From Camillea tinctor (lineage: Eukaryota > Ascomycota > Sordariomycetes > Xylariales > Xylariaceae), in NCBI GenBank assembly GCA_022578605.1, contig MU394053.1, positions 950,229 through 1,014,228 of the forward strand: a DNA stretch of 64,000 bases, written 5' to 3'. Under the pieces are notes generated by a model that saw nothing but the letters and a program-made list of their open reading frames with translations, ran no database searches and had not been told where the DNA came from. Position numbers and translations under genes: made by a program. Of this stretch, positions 1 to 10,321 are shown in pieces; the first letter of the stretch is position 1, and every line of letters starts with the position of its first letter.

Positions 1-337
1 GCTCTTGTATAAATAGGGGGTCCCACGGCTCGTCATTAAGAAACATAATTGGGTAATTAAACCACTTGTTAAAGTGCGATTCGATGGATATTATAGTCTT
101 CTTGGCCTTCACCCGCTCGTGATTCCGCGCCAGCATAACGAATATGGCATTTTCGCGCTTCGCTCCGACATCCGGCTCCTGGCAAGTGGTAAAAAAGGGG
201 GTGTCGAGCTCGCTCGCGGGCCGGGGCACGCTATACCGCCATAGGTGGACGATAACCTCAAAAACGAAGGGTGCGGCCACCGAGAGGAGCAGCCAGAGGG
301 GTAGCCGTCGCGCAGGACGGATGAACCGCCTTAACAT
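1..337 (-). CDS. GT15 family alpha-1,2-mannosyltransferase, 5' end only (partial)
   Basis: The reverse strand from the ATG at 337 stays open to the window edge (112 codons), so this is the N-terminal part of a gene running off the left side. Seen: a short basic N-terminus, a hydrophobic segment at about residues 12-32 that fits a type II signal anchor, a stem region, then RENAIFVMLARN, TIISIESHFN and IMFLNDEPW. These match the start of the luminal domain of the KRE2/MNT1/KTR family, Golgi enzymes that add alpha-1,2-mannose from GDP-mannose to O- and N-linked glycans. An in-frame stop lies just upstream of this ATG, which supports the start. The catalytic part is outside the window, so the exact KTR subgroup cannot be told. 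Confidence 0.82.
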   Translation of the reverse strand, partial: MLRRFIRPARRLPLWLLLSVAAPFVFEVIVHLWRYSVPRPASELDTPFFTTCQEPDVGAKRENAIFVMLARNHERVKAKKTIISIESHFNKWFNYPIMFLNDEPWDPLFIQE

Positions 338-2077
338 GTTAAATGTTTTTTTTTAAATCGGGGTATAGATTAGTCGTCCAAGGCGTTCTTCAGACCATTG
401 TCTGGAAGGTCGGTGTGGGTAACCAAATAAGAAGAAGCGAACCGATCTCGTGAAAAGCAATAGGTTAGGAGGTTAGGTAGGTTAGTGTAGTGTACAACAG
501 GATGATGGTATTGCCTAGGTATTTAGGGTAATACGAGATAGAGACAGAAATTGGTTAGTTAGGTAGGTATTCAAGAATGAATGAAAGAAGGAAAAAAGAA
601 AAAGAAAATAAAAAATAGTAGTAAATGTAAAACGGGAAAAGGGAAAAAAAGAAGAATTCGATCTTAATGCGCTTTCCCTTCCCCCAATTCTAGGCGTGGA
701 TAAGAAAGATTAGGAAGGGGAAAAAAAAAGTAGCCAGGACAAGAGTGGAACATTCAATTAGGTTAGAGCCTAAGCCGCGTGCGTGCGTTGCGTGTGTCGT
801 GTGCTACTTGTCCCGGTACTACACTGACTAGTGTAAAATAAGGGTAAAAGTGTAAAAGTTGACCATCAGGCTACAGAATTAAGTTGGGAAGTTCAGGGGT
901 CAGGCTTCCGCTGAACGGAGTTAGGCGAATTAGGTTTGGGATGGTGAAAGTCTATTAAATTGAAAAATAGGGGACCTTACCCCTAATGTACACTACAATA
1001 GTATGTATATATACATACTTACATCGAGTACATACTTACATTATACTACCCTTTTTTTAACGACTAAACGCTAGACTAAAACTAGTTGTATGAACATACG
1101 TAAGAATCTATTTTATAGCACGAATTAGTCCGATCTAACTAATCGGTAGTGTGATCCATCACGTTGGAACTAGGAACAAGATAACATACACGGTACCGGC
1201 AATAAGAAAATGGTGATAAGATAGGATTCTTCCAACTCACCTATATTAGGTACATGATCTGTTGAGACGATGCTGGCTGGGCAATCCTACCTAGTAGTAA
1301 CCACCAGACCTACATCATTTGTAGCGGAATATGTCAGCCGAAAATGCTGACAGCACCAATTCCGTGTCCATAGCGCATTAACCTAGGGTAGATATTTCTA
1401 ACCACATCTTTCCATCGCTCGCTTTCTTTCTCAGCCTTTCGATCCTCTGTTAGTGTGAAACTGCGTTTCAAGCATAAACGCTCAAGAAGCTGTCGCACTA
1501 GATGAGTATAATAAAAGTAAAAATAAAAACAAAAGTCGTCATCAAAAGAATCGTGCTGTCTTGTTCTCTGCCACCTATAAGCAATGAATCCGAAGAAGGC
1601 GGTGTACTGTGGCCTACATAAGATACCAGTCCTATGCAACAAGGGGGGAGGGCCCTTGGGGATTGTATACGCGTATATTAGTATCTAGTATAGCATTGGT
1701 GGATAGAATTGTGTAGTGTAACCAACTTGAAATTGATTTCTCTGGCTTTTTTAAACACAATTAGGTAAATCCCTGTTTCCCGATTTCCATGCATTTCTAA
1801 AAATCCCGGTTAACTTTTGACTAGTTAGCCCGATTCGGAGCTTGGGCCACCTTCGGGTTTCTCGGAGCTGTCAAAACCCCACGTTCGCTAGCCTGAAGAA
1901 GTCCGGGTCCGCCTACTTACTTTACTTAACTTTACTTTACTTTCCCGCTTACTTACTCCAAAGCCTTGATATCCCTTCCGTCAAGTTCAAAACTTCCCTT
2001 TTTTTTTCTTCTTCCCTTTGGAAACCATCTCACAGCACATCTCGAGCTACGACAACGATAACAAAAATCCAGTCGTT
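338..2077. other. Divergent intergenic region, no gene seen
   Basis: This stretch separates the mannosyltransferase (leftward) from the Dap1-like gene (rightward) and must hold both promoters. It is AT-rich with purine runs around 560-660 and repeated TTAC/TTTAC words at about 1915-1960 followed by a pyrimidine-rich leader next to the Dap1 ATG. A 102-codon open frame on the reverse strand at 1334-1642 has low-complexity composition and no recognisable motif, so it is not called. Confidence 0.5.
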
Positions 2078-2668
2078 ATGGACTACGTAGACCAGCGCGT
2101 AGCCCAAGAGGCCGCAAAGGACCCTTCAGAGCTATAGTACGTAAATACCTACCCACCCATTCCCACATCCGACCATCCGAGGCTGCTTTACTTTACTAAC
2201 CTCCCTCCCTCCAGCACCGGCCTCATCACGCCCCTCAACATCATCCTCGCCCTCATCACGCTCTACACGACGTACCTCCTCACCTCGCCCTCGGCCCCCA
2301 CCAAGCTCCCGCGCGAGCCGCCCGCCGTCGTATTCCGGACCTTCACGCCGCGCACGCTGCTCCCCTACAACGGGCTGGAGGGGAAGCCCGTGTACCTGGC
2401 GGTGCGCGGGCGCGTGTTCGACGTCAGCGCGGGGCGCAACTTCTACGGGCCGGGGGGCCCGTACGAGAACTTCGCGGGGCGCGACGCGAGCCGCGGGCTG
2501 GCGTGCCACAGCTTCGACCAGGAGATGCTGACGAAGGACCTCGACGGCCCGCTGGACAAGCTGGAGGGCCTGGGCCCCGAGGAGATGGAGAGCTTGCAGG
2601 GGTGGGAGGAGAGGTTCCTGAGCAAGTATCTGGTAGTTGGGAAGCTGGTTGCGCAGGGGGGTGCGTGA
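2078..2668 (+). CDS. DAP1: Dap1/MAPR-type cytochrome b5-like haem-binding protein
   Basis: Exons 2078-2136 and 2215-2668; the 78-base intron starts GTACGT, has an ACTAAC branch site and ends CCAG. The 170-residue product has one membrane segment at about 23-43 and a cytochrome b5-like domain at about 62-164 with the MAPR signature VFDVSAGRNFYGPGGPY and FAGRDASRGLA. Known for the family: Dap1/PGRMC proteins bind haem through a tyrosine (here probably Tyr97 in FYGPG) and support the P450 Erg11/CYP51 step of sterol synthesis at the ER. Length and N-terminal anchor are normal. The ATG at 2078 is the only one that reads through the intron into the domain. The coding part is very GC-rich compared with its flanks. 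Confidence 0.9.
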
Positions 2669-3963
2669 AGGGGGCGGGGATATATATATATATATTGATT
2701 TTGAAGAAAGGAAGAGAAAGGAGGAGCTGGGGTCGGGCGGATGGTGGGTTTATGTCCGGAGTGTGTTTTTAATGAAGGTCTATTCGTCTGTCTAGGGATG
2801 GGAAAGAAGGCTATCAACTGCTAGCTGCTTAGTACGAAACCCTGTTATTTCCGATTCCCCCACGATCTTTTTGGATTGACATAGAGAGCACATATATGTG
2901 GGAGTCAGTTAGCCAGAAACAAAGCATTCGAATTACACAGAACGTGTCGCGAAACAGTAACTTGAGTAACTGTAACGGTCCGAGCTTTATGATCTGGCAC
3001 AGTAACCTATCGTGTATAATCTATGTTACACCTATACTCGTAACGGATTTCCATTCCTTTAACGTGAGTGATCCAAGTAAAGAAAAAAAGACAAAACGTG
3101 GGATTAAACACATCAACACATATTGCCTTCTCCTAGGCTACTCATCGATATCTCCTAACCTAGGTACATGATCTACCTAGTTTGATGTAGGAAATCTATA
3201 TTCTTACCAACTAAGCCCACTTACTTAGTTTCCTATCTACTGAACTCCACTATACATAATGGAGAAAGGAACCACACAAATGGTCTTCGCTCATGACCCC
3301 GCGACGCATTGACGTTATGTCATACATATAAAAAACATTGATGTCCTTATGTGGTGTATACTTGGTACTCATTCTAGTTGGTTATGTGTGTATATGCACG
3401 GGGCGCGTTGTGGTATTTAGTAGGCATACTCAGTAAGTTGATATGATGATGACCAATCGCAGATAATATGCCCAATAGTAATAGCAAGCAGAGATTCGTT
3501 GTTATATGTGCTTAGATATGAATGAGTAGATATACGTCGAAGAGGAAACAAAAAAAGGGGCGATCATGCCTTAAACCTAGTATTACAGTTTTCTTCGTGC
3601 CTTCTGCTTTTTCTTCAACATTGCGATCCCAACAACTCCCCGCTAGCATCAATAGAAATGGTTGGTTAAAAACGGCTATAGAAACAGATTTCCTCCTCTT
3701 CATACTTTTTTGATATTTTTCTTTTCCCTTTTCCTTCCTGTCCCTTTGAGGTGGTGCATCGTTTCTTTGTCCATTACATCCATGATGGTAAAGGTATGAT
3801 AAACATGTATATATACATACATGCAAATCAGTGAATAGCTTCAGAGAGGAGAACCCATGGGAGAAGAAAAAACTACCATCGTCATCATCTTAGCTCATCT
3901 CATTCTGTATCCCTTTTCCTTCTTTTCCATTCTCTAACATTTTCTCTATTCCCTTTCCGGCCC
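2669..3963. other. Convergent intergenic region with 3' UTRs
   Basis: It lies between two 3' ends (Dap1-like from the left, small mitochondrial protein from the right). An (AT)8 run sits at 2680-2695 directly after the Dap1 stop. Short open frames around 3512-3826 are pyrimidine/purine low complexity and show no domain. Confidence 0.45.
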
Positions 3964-5036
3964 TTATTTCCTTTTGCGTTCCGCCGCGTCCATTTTCTCC
4001 TCCAGCGCCCGGACATACGTGTTCAGTCGTTGGCAAGCTGCCTGTAGTGCCTACATATGTATCAAAAATGATGTTAGCAATCGAAAATCATGTGTATTTG
4101 AATATCCCGCTATGTGTGGGAAGCGCGCGCTGAGAGTATGGCAGAGGAGATAAAGTTTGGGCTCAAAACTGTGTTAAGGGGTGGGTTGCTAGGAGGGTAA
4201 GGATTCTTCACTGGTAAAATCAGCAAAGAAGGGAAAGAGAGAGAAGAGGGAGTGAGAAAGAGTCGTCGCGATTAGCAAAGTCGATATTATGGAATTCCGT
4301 TTCTTCTCCGGGCTAAGACGAACACTCTCCCTTTCCCTTTCTCCCTCTCTTCCCTTCTTCTTTCGAGTAAAAAAAGGCAAAAGAGATAAAAACACAAAAG
4401 GCATGCGAGGAGGAACGGCGGGCGGAAATCTTTTTAAATGCAGTAACGCACATAGATGTCTTCCGTCAATAACTCGTTCGAAGCCTTGTACTCTCTCCTG
4501 CGATGTTGAACACAAGTCAGTTTTCCTCTCTCCGTTTATTCCGCATTAAGTCTTGCTTCCTTGCTTGGTTGATGAGAGGGGGCTCTACGATGCTCCATCT
4601 TTTGCCCCCCGCTAGTAGTAGCAAGCCTCTCATCGCAACAAAGCAATATCATATCATAAGGTCAAGGGGTACTCTTATCGACTAACAGTGTGTATCCGTA
4701 CACGCCACCTCCAGCGACGGTGGTTCCGAGGAGGAAACCGAGGAGACTACATACATGAGCGGGTTAGCGAAAGCAATAACAGTATATCCCGCGCACGCAT
4801 GGGGTTCTCCCCTCCTCTCCATACTCTTGTGGCAGACAGTAGTTTGGAGGGAGGCGGCAGATAATTATAATAAAAACTCACCCGCCACGAAATGCGCCGA
4901 CGGGCTTGCGAGTCGGGAGGGGAGCCATCGTCGCTTCAGCGAGAGATCGTGTGGTTGCGTGGAAGCTACGGGCAGAGGCGGAGGCCGCGAATGCAGATGC
5001 GCTTCGGGCCCCCGTGGACAATATTCTCGCAGACAT
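3964..5036 (-). CDS. Small mitochondrial single-pass membrane protein, fungal family of unknown function
   Basis: Four exons on the reverse strand: 5036-4882, 4746-4687, 4497-4452, 4050-3964, giving 115 residues. Donors are GTGAGT, GTTAGT and GTGCGT; all phases close. Seen: a Ser/Ala/Arg-rich N-terminus of about 35 residues without acidic residues apart from one Glu (mitochondrial presequence type), one glycine-rich hydrophobic segment LLGFLLGTTVAGGGVYGYTL at about 52-71, then a charged helical tail beginning REYKASNELLTEDIYALQ and ending in Lys/Arg-rich coiled-coil-like sequence. I infer an inner-membrane protein with a soluble coiled-coil end, perhaps a small respiratory-chain or MICOS-type accessory subunit, but I cannot name it. 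The alternative exon 2 donor GTACCC breaks the frame. Confidence 0.72.
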
Positions 5037-5861
5037 TATATATATATGTATGTGTGTGCGTAGGTTCGTGAGTGTGTGTGGGGGAGAGAAAGAGAGAGTG
5101 TGTGTACAAGTACGTGTATGTTTAGATCGTTTTGAGTGGTGATGTATTACAAACAAGCAAAAACCTAACTTAAAAAAGAGAAATCCGGGGGAGGCTTGTT
5201 TGGTGGTAAGAATGAGAAAAAGCGGCCTTAGCGGGTGGCTAGAGAGGATTCGGGTGTCGATCGATTAATCAATTGGGGATTTCAATACGGAGTAACATTT
5301 AAATAAAAACCCCTGGAAAATAAAGGGAAATAAGCTGGTGACCTCAAGTAGTAGATAAGTTATGTACATACATACATAGGTACCCTAGCAAGTACTTTAC
5401 CTTAATAGTTTTTACCTAGGTTAGGTTAATAGAGCATAGAGCCTGGCATCTAGATACCGTTAGCTCACAACGTTCAAACCCAGGCGGATATAACTCGGAT
5501 AATTTAATAAAGCATTCCAACCTGAGAACACATGATTAATGTTATAAGTTACGACCTAGTACATGTATCAGATCTAAATCCCTAGCTATGTGTCCTGATC
5601 AGATTCAGAACTCCATAGGTAATCCATTAGTACTTACTTAATTACAGGATTTAAGTCACTGAAGATATATATCAAGCTCAAAACGGTGCATAAAAACATT
5701 CATTACGCCTATGCTAACTACCTGAAGTTGGCATTTTTATCCCTGGACCGATGTACCCATTGTGACAGTTGTTTTTTTAATCTGTCGAGAGCCATAACTA
5801 TAAGAGAAACTGTACATCCCGTTCTTACGCGTCTCACTACCAGTAAAGAAAAGCAGGTAGT
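5037..5861. other. Intergenic region, promoter of the small mitochondrial gene and 3' side of PDI
   Basis: Genes on both sides run leftward. A TA/TG-rich tract (about 5037-5125, TATATATATGTATGTGTGTG) is the immediate 5' leader of the small mitochondrial gene. One copy of the word TACGGAGTA is at 5286-5294. No coding potential seen. Confidence 0.45.
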
Positions 5862-7508
5862 TTACAATTCGTCGTGATCCGACTCCTTCGCCGCCTCGCT
5901 GCTGGTCGACTCCGTGGCCGCTGGTGCAACTGGCGTCTCCTCCTCCTTCTTCTCCGAAACACTGGCCTGGTACTTGCCGTTCTCCTTGACGAACTTGATC
6001 AGATCCTCAACGGTACGGGAACCCTTGTAGGTCACGGGCTCGCCCTTGGAGCCGGCGGGGTAGAGCTTGATGGTGGGGAAACCCTGGATCTCATCCGGAA
6101 CGTCGTTGGCAGTAGCATCAACCTTAGCGATAACAACCTTGTCCTTGAACTCGCTGTTGGTGTACAGAGAGGCCAGGTCCTCGTACTTGGGAGCAAGGGC
6201 CTTGCAGTGACCGCACCACGGGGCGTAGAACTCGATCAGAACATCCTTGGTGTCATCCAGAACAATCTGCTCGTAGGTCTTACCAACAACCACCGTGACA
6301 GCACCCTCCTGGGACTCGGGAATAGGCTCAGACTTGAGGCTAGGCTCGATCTTGCCGGCGGCGAAGTCCTCGACAAAGGACAGAATGGTGTCGTGGGTGA
6401 TCTCCTTCTCCGAGTCAAAGGGGAACTTCTGGTTCTTGACGGTCTCCTGGATGGCGAATGCGGGGAACTTGTCCGTAGGAAGGTTGAGGTTTCCAGCGTG
6501 AGCACCGAAGGCCTTAGCATCGATGGTCGCGAAGTTGATCTTGCCCCGGAACTTCTCAGCAATGGGCTTGAGAGCATCGCCGAGTTCCGTTCGCTCTTCC
6601 GGTGTCTCAGCGAAGATGTAGGCCAGAGGAATGCCGGCAGCCATGTAGCCAGAGTATGTCTCAGGGCCAACCTCGCCCATCAGAGGGGTTGATGCGGTCT
6701 TGGCAAAGCTGATGACAGCCTCCTCCTCGAACTTGTCCGTGAACGTGGCCTTGCCCTCATCGAATTGCTTGTAGAGGACAATGGCGGGAGCAGTGACGCC
6801 CTCAGCCTCGGCCACGGCGGCATCGTTGACACCACCAAAGAGGTATGAATCCCGGTACTTCTCGGCGATCTTGGTATAGCTTTCGTTGGAGGCCTTGTCA
6901 GAGGCGTCAATGTAAGCAACAAGAACGATCTTGTCGGCAGTCTTGAATTCCTCAAGGGTGTCGGCAGTGAGGATGGATACGGCGGGGAGAGATTGCTTGA
7001 TCATGTAGGAGGTGATCCTGGAATTGACTATTAGCATTGCGCCGAGAAGGAAAAAGAAAACTTTTATCATGCAAACTTACGCTCCAGCCTTTCTTGCGCC
7101 AGTATAGGGGGCATGGCTGTCCTTCCCACGGAAGACCTTGAGGGTCGGGTATCCCTCAACATCGTAGGACTGGCAAAGTTCGGTCTCTTCTGTGCAGTCG
7201 ATCTTGGCAAGCTTAATGTCCTTCTCCTTCAACGTAGTAGCAGCCTCTTCGTACTCGGGGGCGAGAGCCTTGCAGTGACCACACCAGGGAGCAAAGACTA
7301 TGCAAACACACAAGTATTAGCTTGACTGTAGGGAACCGAAGCGGCGGGCACAAGGGCACTTACACTCGGCTAGGACAAGATCATTGGACGCAATGAATTC
7401 ATCGAATGTAGCCTTGGTCAGCTGGGTAACATCCGAGGCAGCGTCTGCTGCAGATGAAACGGCCGCAGCCGCAAGCAGGCTAAAAGCAAGACTCCGTGCT
7501 GAAGGCAT
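5862..7508 (-). CDS. PDI1: Protein disulfide isomerase, ER lumen
   Basis: Exons 7508-7364, 7297-7081 and 7017-5862 give 505 residues, the usual PDI length. Seen in order: signal peptide (about 1-20, Ala/Leu-rich core), thioredoxin domain a with APWCGHC (Cys54, Cys57), domains b and b' without active cysteines, domain a' with APWCGHC (Cys386+3, i.e. 389 and 392 by my count), an acidic Glu/Ala tail, and a C-terminal HDEL retention signal. It forms and rearranges disulfides in secretory proteins. The first intron splits the codon just before FFAPWCGHC, so the first active site lies at the start of exon 2. Both introns have good GTAAGT donors. Identity is secure; regulation by the unfolded protein response is family knowledge, not shown here. 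Confidence 0.97.
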
Positions 7509-10224
7509 CGTGACGTCTGTCTAGAATTGGGGGAGTTGAGATGTTAGCTGTCTGGCTAGAAGAAGGGGCTGATGTGCATGCAGAATTGCAAGTGGATTGG
7601 ATCCAAGGCGAACAGCAAGGATATAGCAGGAGACGATCCTCGGAGAGAAATGAGGGTATGTTATGTGTTATATATAATAAAAAACTTCTATGCGCTGAAT
7701 TTGTGGCAGAACGTACCTTGAGGATTAGAGAGACGTGTAATCAGATCAGTGAATGGAGATGATGGTGAATTGGTAAAAAAGTGAAATCAAGAAAAATATA
7801 GAAGGTAAAATATGGTCAAAAATAAAAAAGGTAGCCAGAGACTTTATCCCAACGCACGGCTTACTGCTCAGCAATGGAATGGAGATGTGTCCCCTTTTAT
7901 TAATCAAAAGGACTAATGGGGAAATCAATTGATGTTGGTTCCGAATAGGAAGTACACTACTAATAAAGGTTTTACACTACAGACCACGGTGTACAGAAAG
8001 CTACCTCAGCATCGGTACGGTACGGTCTAATGACAGGTGTTCTTTCCAGCAGCCTCACGCGACTAGTGTAGGTTATGGATGGGCACTAAAAGTTGGATGG
8101 CTTACAGGATGAGGAGGGGAGTGCTGATCGGCCTATCATGTGTCTCTGAATTTTGGGGAATTTTGGTGGGGTTCGCTAGTAAGGGTCCAACCAGAAGGAG
8201 GGATGAGGGGTACAATTGAGCTTAGGTAAGTACTAGTGGGGGTGAGTTTTTCTCACTCAGATCATCCGCAAGCCAAAGCCAGGGCCAGGGCTACCTAGTA
8301 CCATTGTCTTGATCTCAGGTGTACCGTAGACATTGACTACCGGAGGGGTTCAAGAGGCTGAAATGGATCTAGACGGAAGACCATTCAGGTTCTCCCGTCC
8401 CCGCTATTTCTCCACAACCTTCTCCTACTTATTGTGGACAGGTATGTATGTACCGTTCCCTATCAAGGTAATAAAGTAAAAAGTAACCCATATAAGTATG
8501 GGAAGGGAGGGCAGTTAGCAAGGTAACATTAAATTATATCGAATTGTTTAAAAAGGCCACCAGGAGCGGGATTCATTCCTAGTTTCCGTTCCCCTTGCAT
8601 GGCCAGGATTCTATCGAGCAATAAATACTTAAGTAGTACCTACATGAATTTATTAACACGAAACCTACCTACTTGGCATACCCAACCTCCTCCGGCTCTC
8701 CCTTCCTAATACTGTGACGTCAAATCTTAAATAGGTATTTTCTTTCCTTTTTGTCTTGCTGCGCTTACCGTTATATTGAAACGTAAGAGGTCGGGAAAGG
8801 GTTCATCTTCCCACCTCGATGGCTTGGCTGCAATCTATTAATGGGTGCTTACAACATATCACGATGGTCATTACAGGAATTCTATTAATCAGCAGCTAAC
8901 AACATTAAATATCAATCCCTAATTAGAATCATCTAGGTACCTAAGTACGGAGGTTAGGAGGTAAGAACTTAGATGCCATAGAGGTCTTTTTTTTTTGGTA
9001 TGAAGGGAACCTTTTCCCAGTCCTACATAACATTATATTACCTAGGTAGGTATTCTTCTAATACATTGCATCGTCAAACTATCATGCTAATTTTGTCAAC
9101 AGAATCCCATATATGTTCGTAGGCAATTGCCTATTGTCGACATGTCTAGTGAGATCAAGAGTATATCAGGCCTTGAGCTCAGCCCAAGTCTATCCCCACG
9201 ATCTACGAGTTTTCTCTCCCCTATCAGCACCTATTATTCTCGTATGTAGTAATCTACTTACCTATCTACCTAGTAGGTACGTGTAGAAATTACTACAGTA
9301 GAGACCTGGCTGGTATACACTTAGAGAGGATAAGAGTTGAGGCGCTGCATGCTGCCTAGATTCTATCTTACCAAAGCTGTTTGAAGACCTACGAAGAATC
9401 GAATGTTATTGAGTATTAAATACTACCCAACTACTATGTAGGTCCCTACCTACTATGTAGGTACCGACTACCTGCATACTATCAGTAGTAGGTGACAGGA
9501 CGTGAGTCAACTCTGATTTGGGTTTTAAAGCAGGTAGGTCCATTAGTAGGCGTTCACTGGGCCGAGCATCAGGTGTGATAGAGGAGAATAGCGGGTAGGA
9601 TATAAGGTAAGAGGTAGGGAATAAGAGGTAGGGAATAGGGGGTAGGGGGTACCCGGGTATTCAGGTAGTAAGCAAGTATGGCCTCCTTCCTCATGGTGAG
9701 AACATTTCCTAAAAGGGAGAGGTTGCAGTGTTCTCATTGGAGGCTAGGCTCGCTTATTTATCACCATCGTAGAGGACGGTACTGCTTTCCTCTGTATGAA
9801 CAAAGGCAACAGCCTACAGTTCCCCCCATTAACTACCTAGTACCTAAGTAGGAGCACCTTTTCCCTCCCCTACAACTCTTACTTCCTCTCTCTCAATTAG
9901 CTCAGCATCTTTCTTTTTTTCTTCTTCTTTGCCTGCTCCCGTAACAATAGTCAATAGAGCTTCGCATCGTTTTTCTCACTCCCCAATCCGTCACTGACCA
10001 GGGCTAACCCAGTCATCCGGACTCTTGCCGGTCTCTTGTCGACTTGTCGACTGTAGACCACACCTTTCTGGACTGGACTGGATGCTACTCGGTCACGATA
10101 CAACCAGGCTATTATTATACTTCCCCCTTCCCAAATTAGGTACTCTTTATTCGTTAGTCTTGTGCTTTTCCCACCGTTATATCCATCACCAAAGGCCATA
10201 GTAAGTCTAGCCTTGCATGGCTTC
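7509..10224. other. Long divergent intergenic region, no gene seen
   Basis: It separates PDI (leftward) from the large disordered protein (rightward). It is AT-rich and packed with TACCTA/TAGGTA words. Local repeats include CTACTATGTAGGT at 9431-9443 and again at 9450-9462, and a 14-base unit AGAGGTAGGGAATA twice at 9610-9637. A pyrimidine-rich leader (about 9860-9945) precedes the next gene. No domain was found in short open frames such as 9543-9737 or 9951-10226 on the reverse strand. Confidence 0.5.
9610..9637. repeat. 14-bp direct tandem repeat, two copies
   Basis: AGAGGTAGGGAATA occurs at 9610-9623 and 9624-9637, followed by further GGGTAG-rich sequence to about 9650. It is purine-rich on the + strand. 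Confidence 0.8.
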
Positions 10225-10321
10225 ATGTCTGGGCCAATGGAGCCACATCGGTTACCGAAACGCAGTACCAGTCATGGCACTCTTCGAAGCAGTTATTCTT
10301 CTCATGGGCGATCATGCTTAG
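10217..10321 (+). other. uORF overlapping the start of the disordered-protein gene
   Basis: An ATG at 10217 opens a 34-codon frame ending TAG at 10321, out of frame with and overlapping the main start at 10225. If the transcript begins upstream of 10217 it could lower translation from 10225. A GTAAGT at 10201-10206 could instead be the donor of a 5' intron, which would change this reading. Confidence 0.4.

Noticed and set aside
1334..1642. 102-codon open frame on the reverse strand
   Set aside because: Phe/Tyr and Arg-rich low-complexity sequence in a promoter region with no recognisable family.
5874..6692. 272-codon open frame on the + strand
   Set aside because: It is the antisense of the PDI coding exon; Leu/Gly-rich translation without motifs, produced by the codon bias of PDI.
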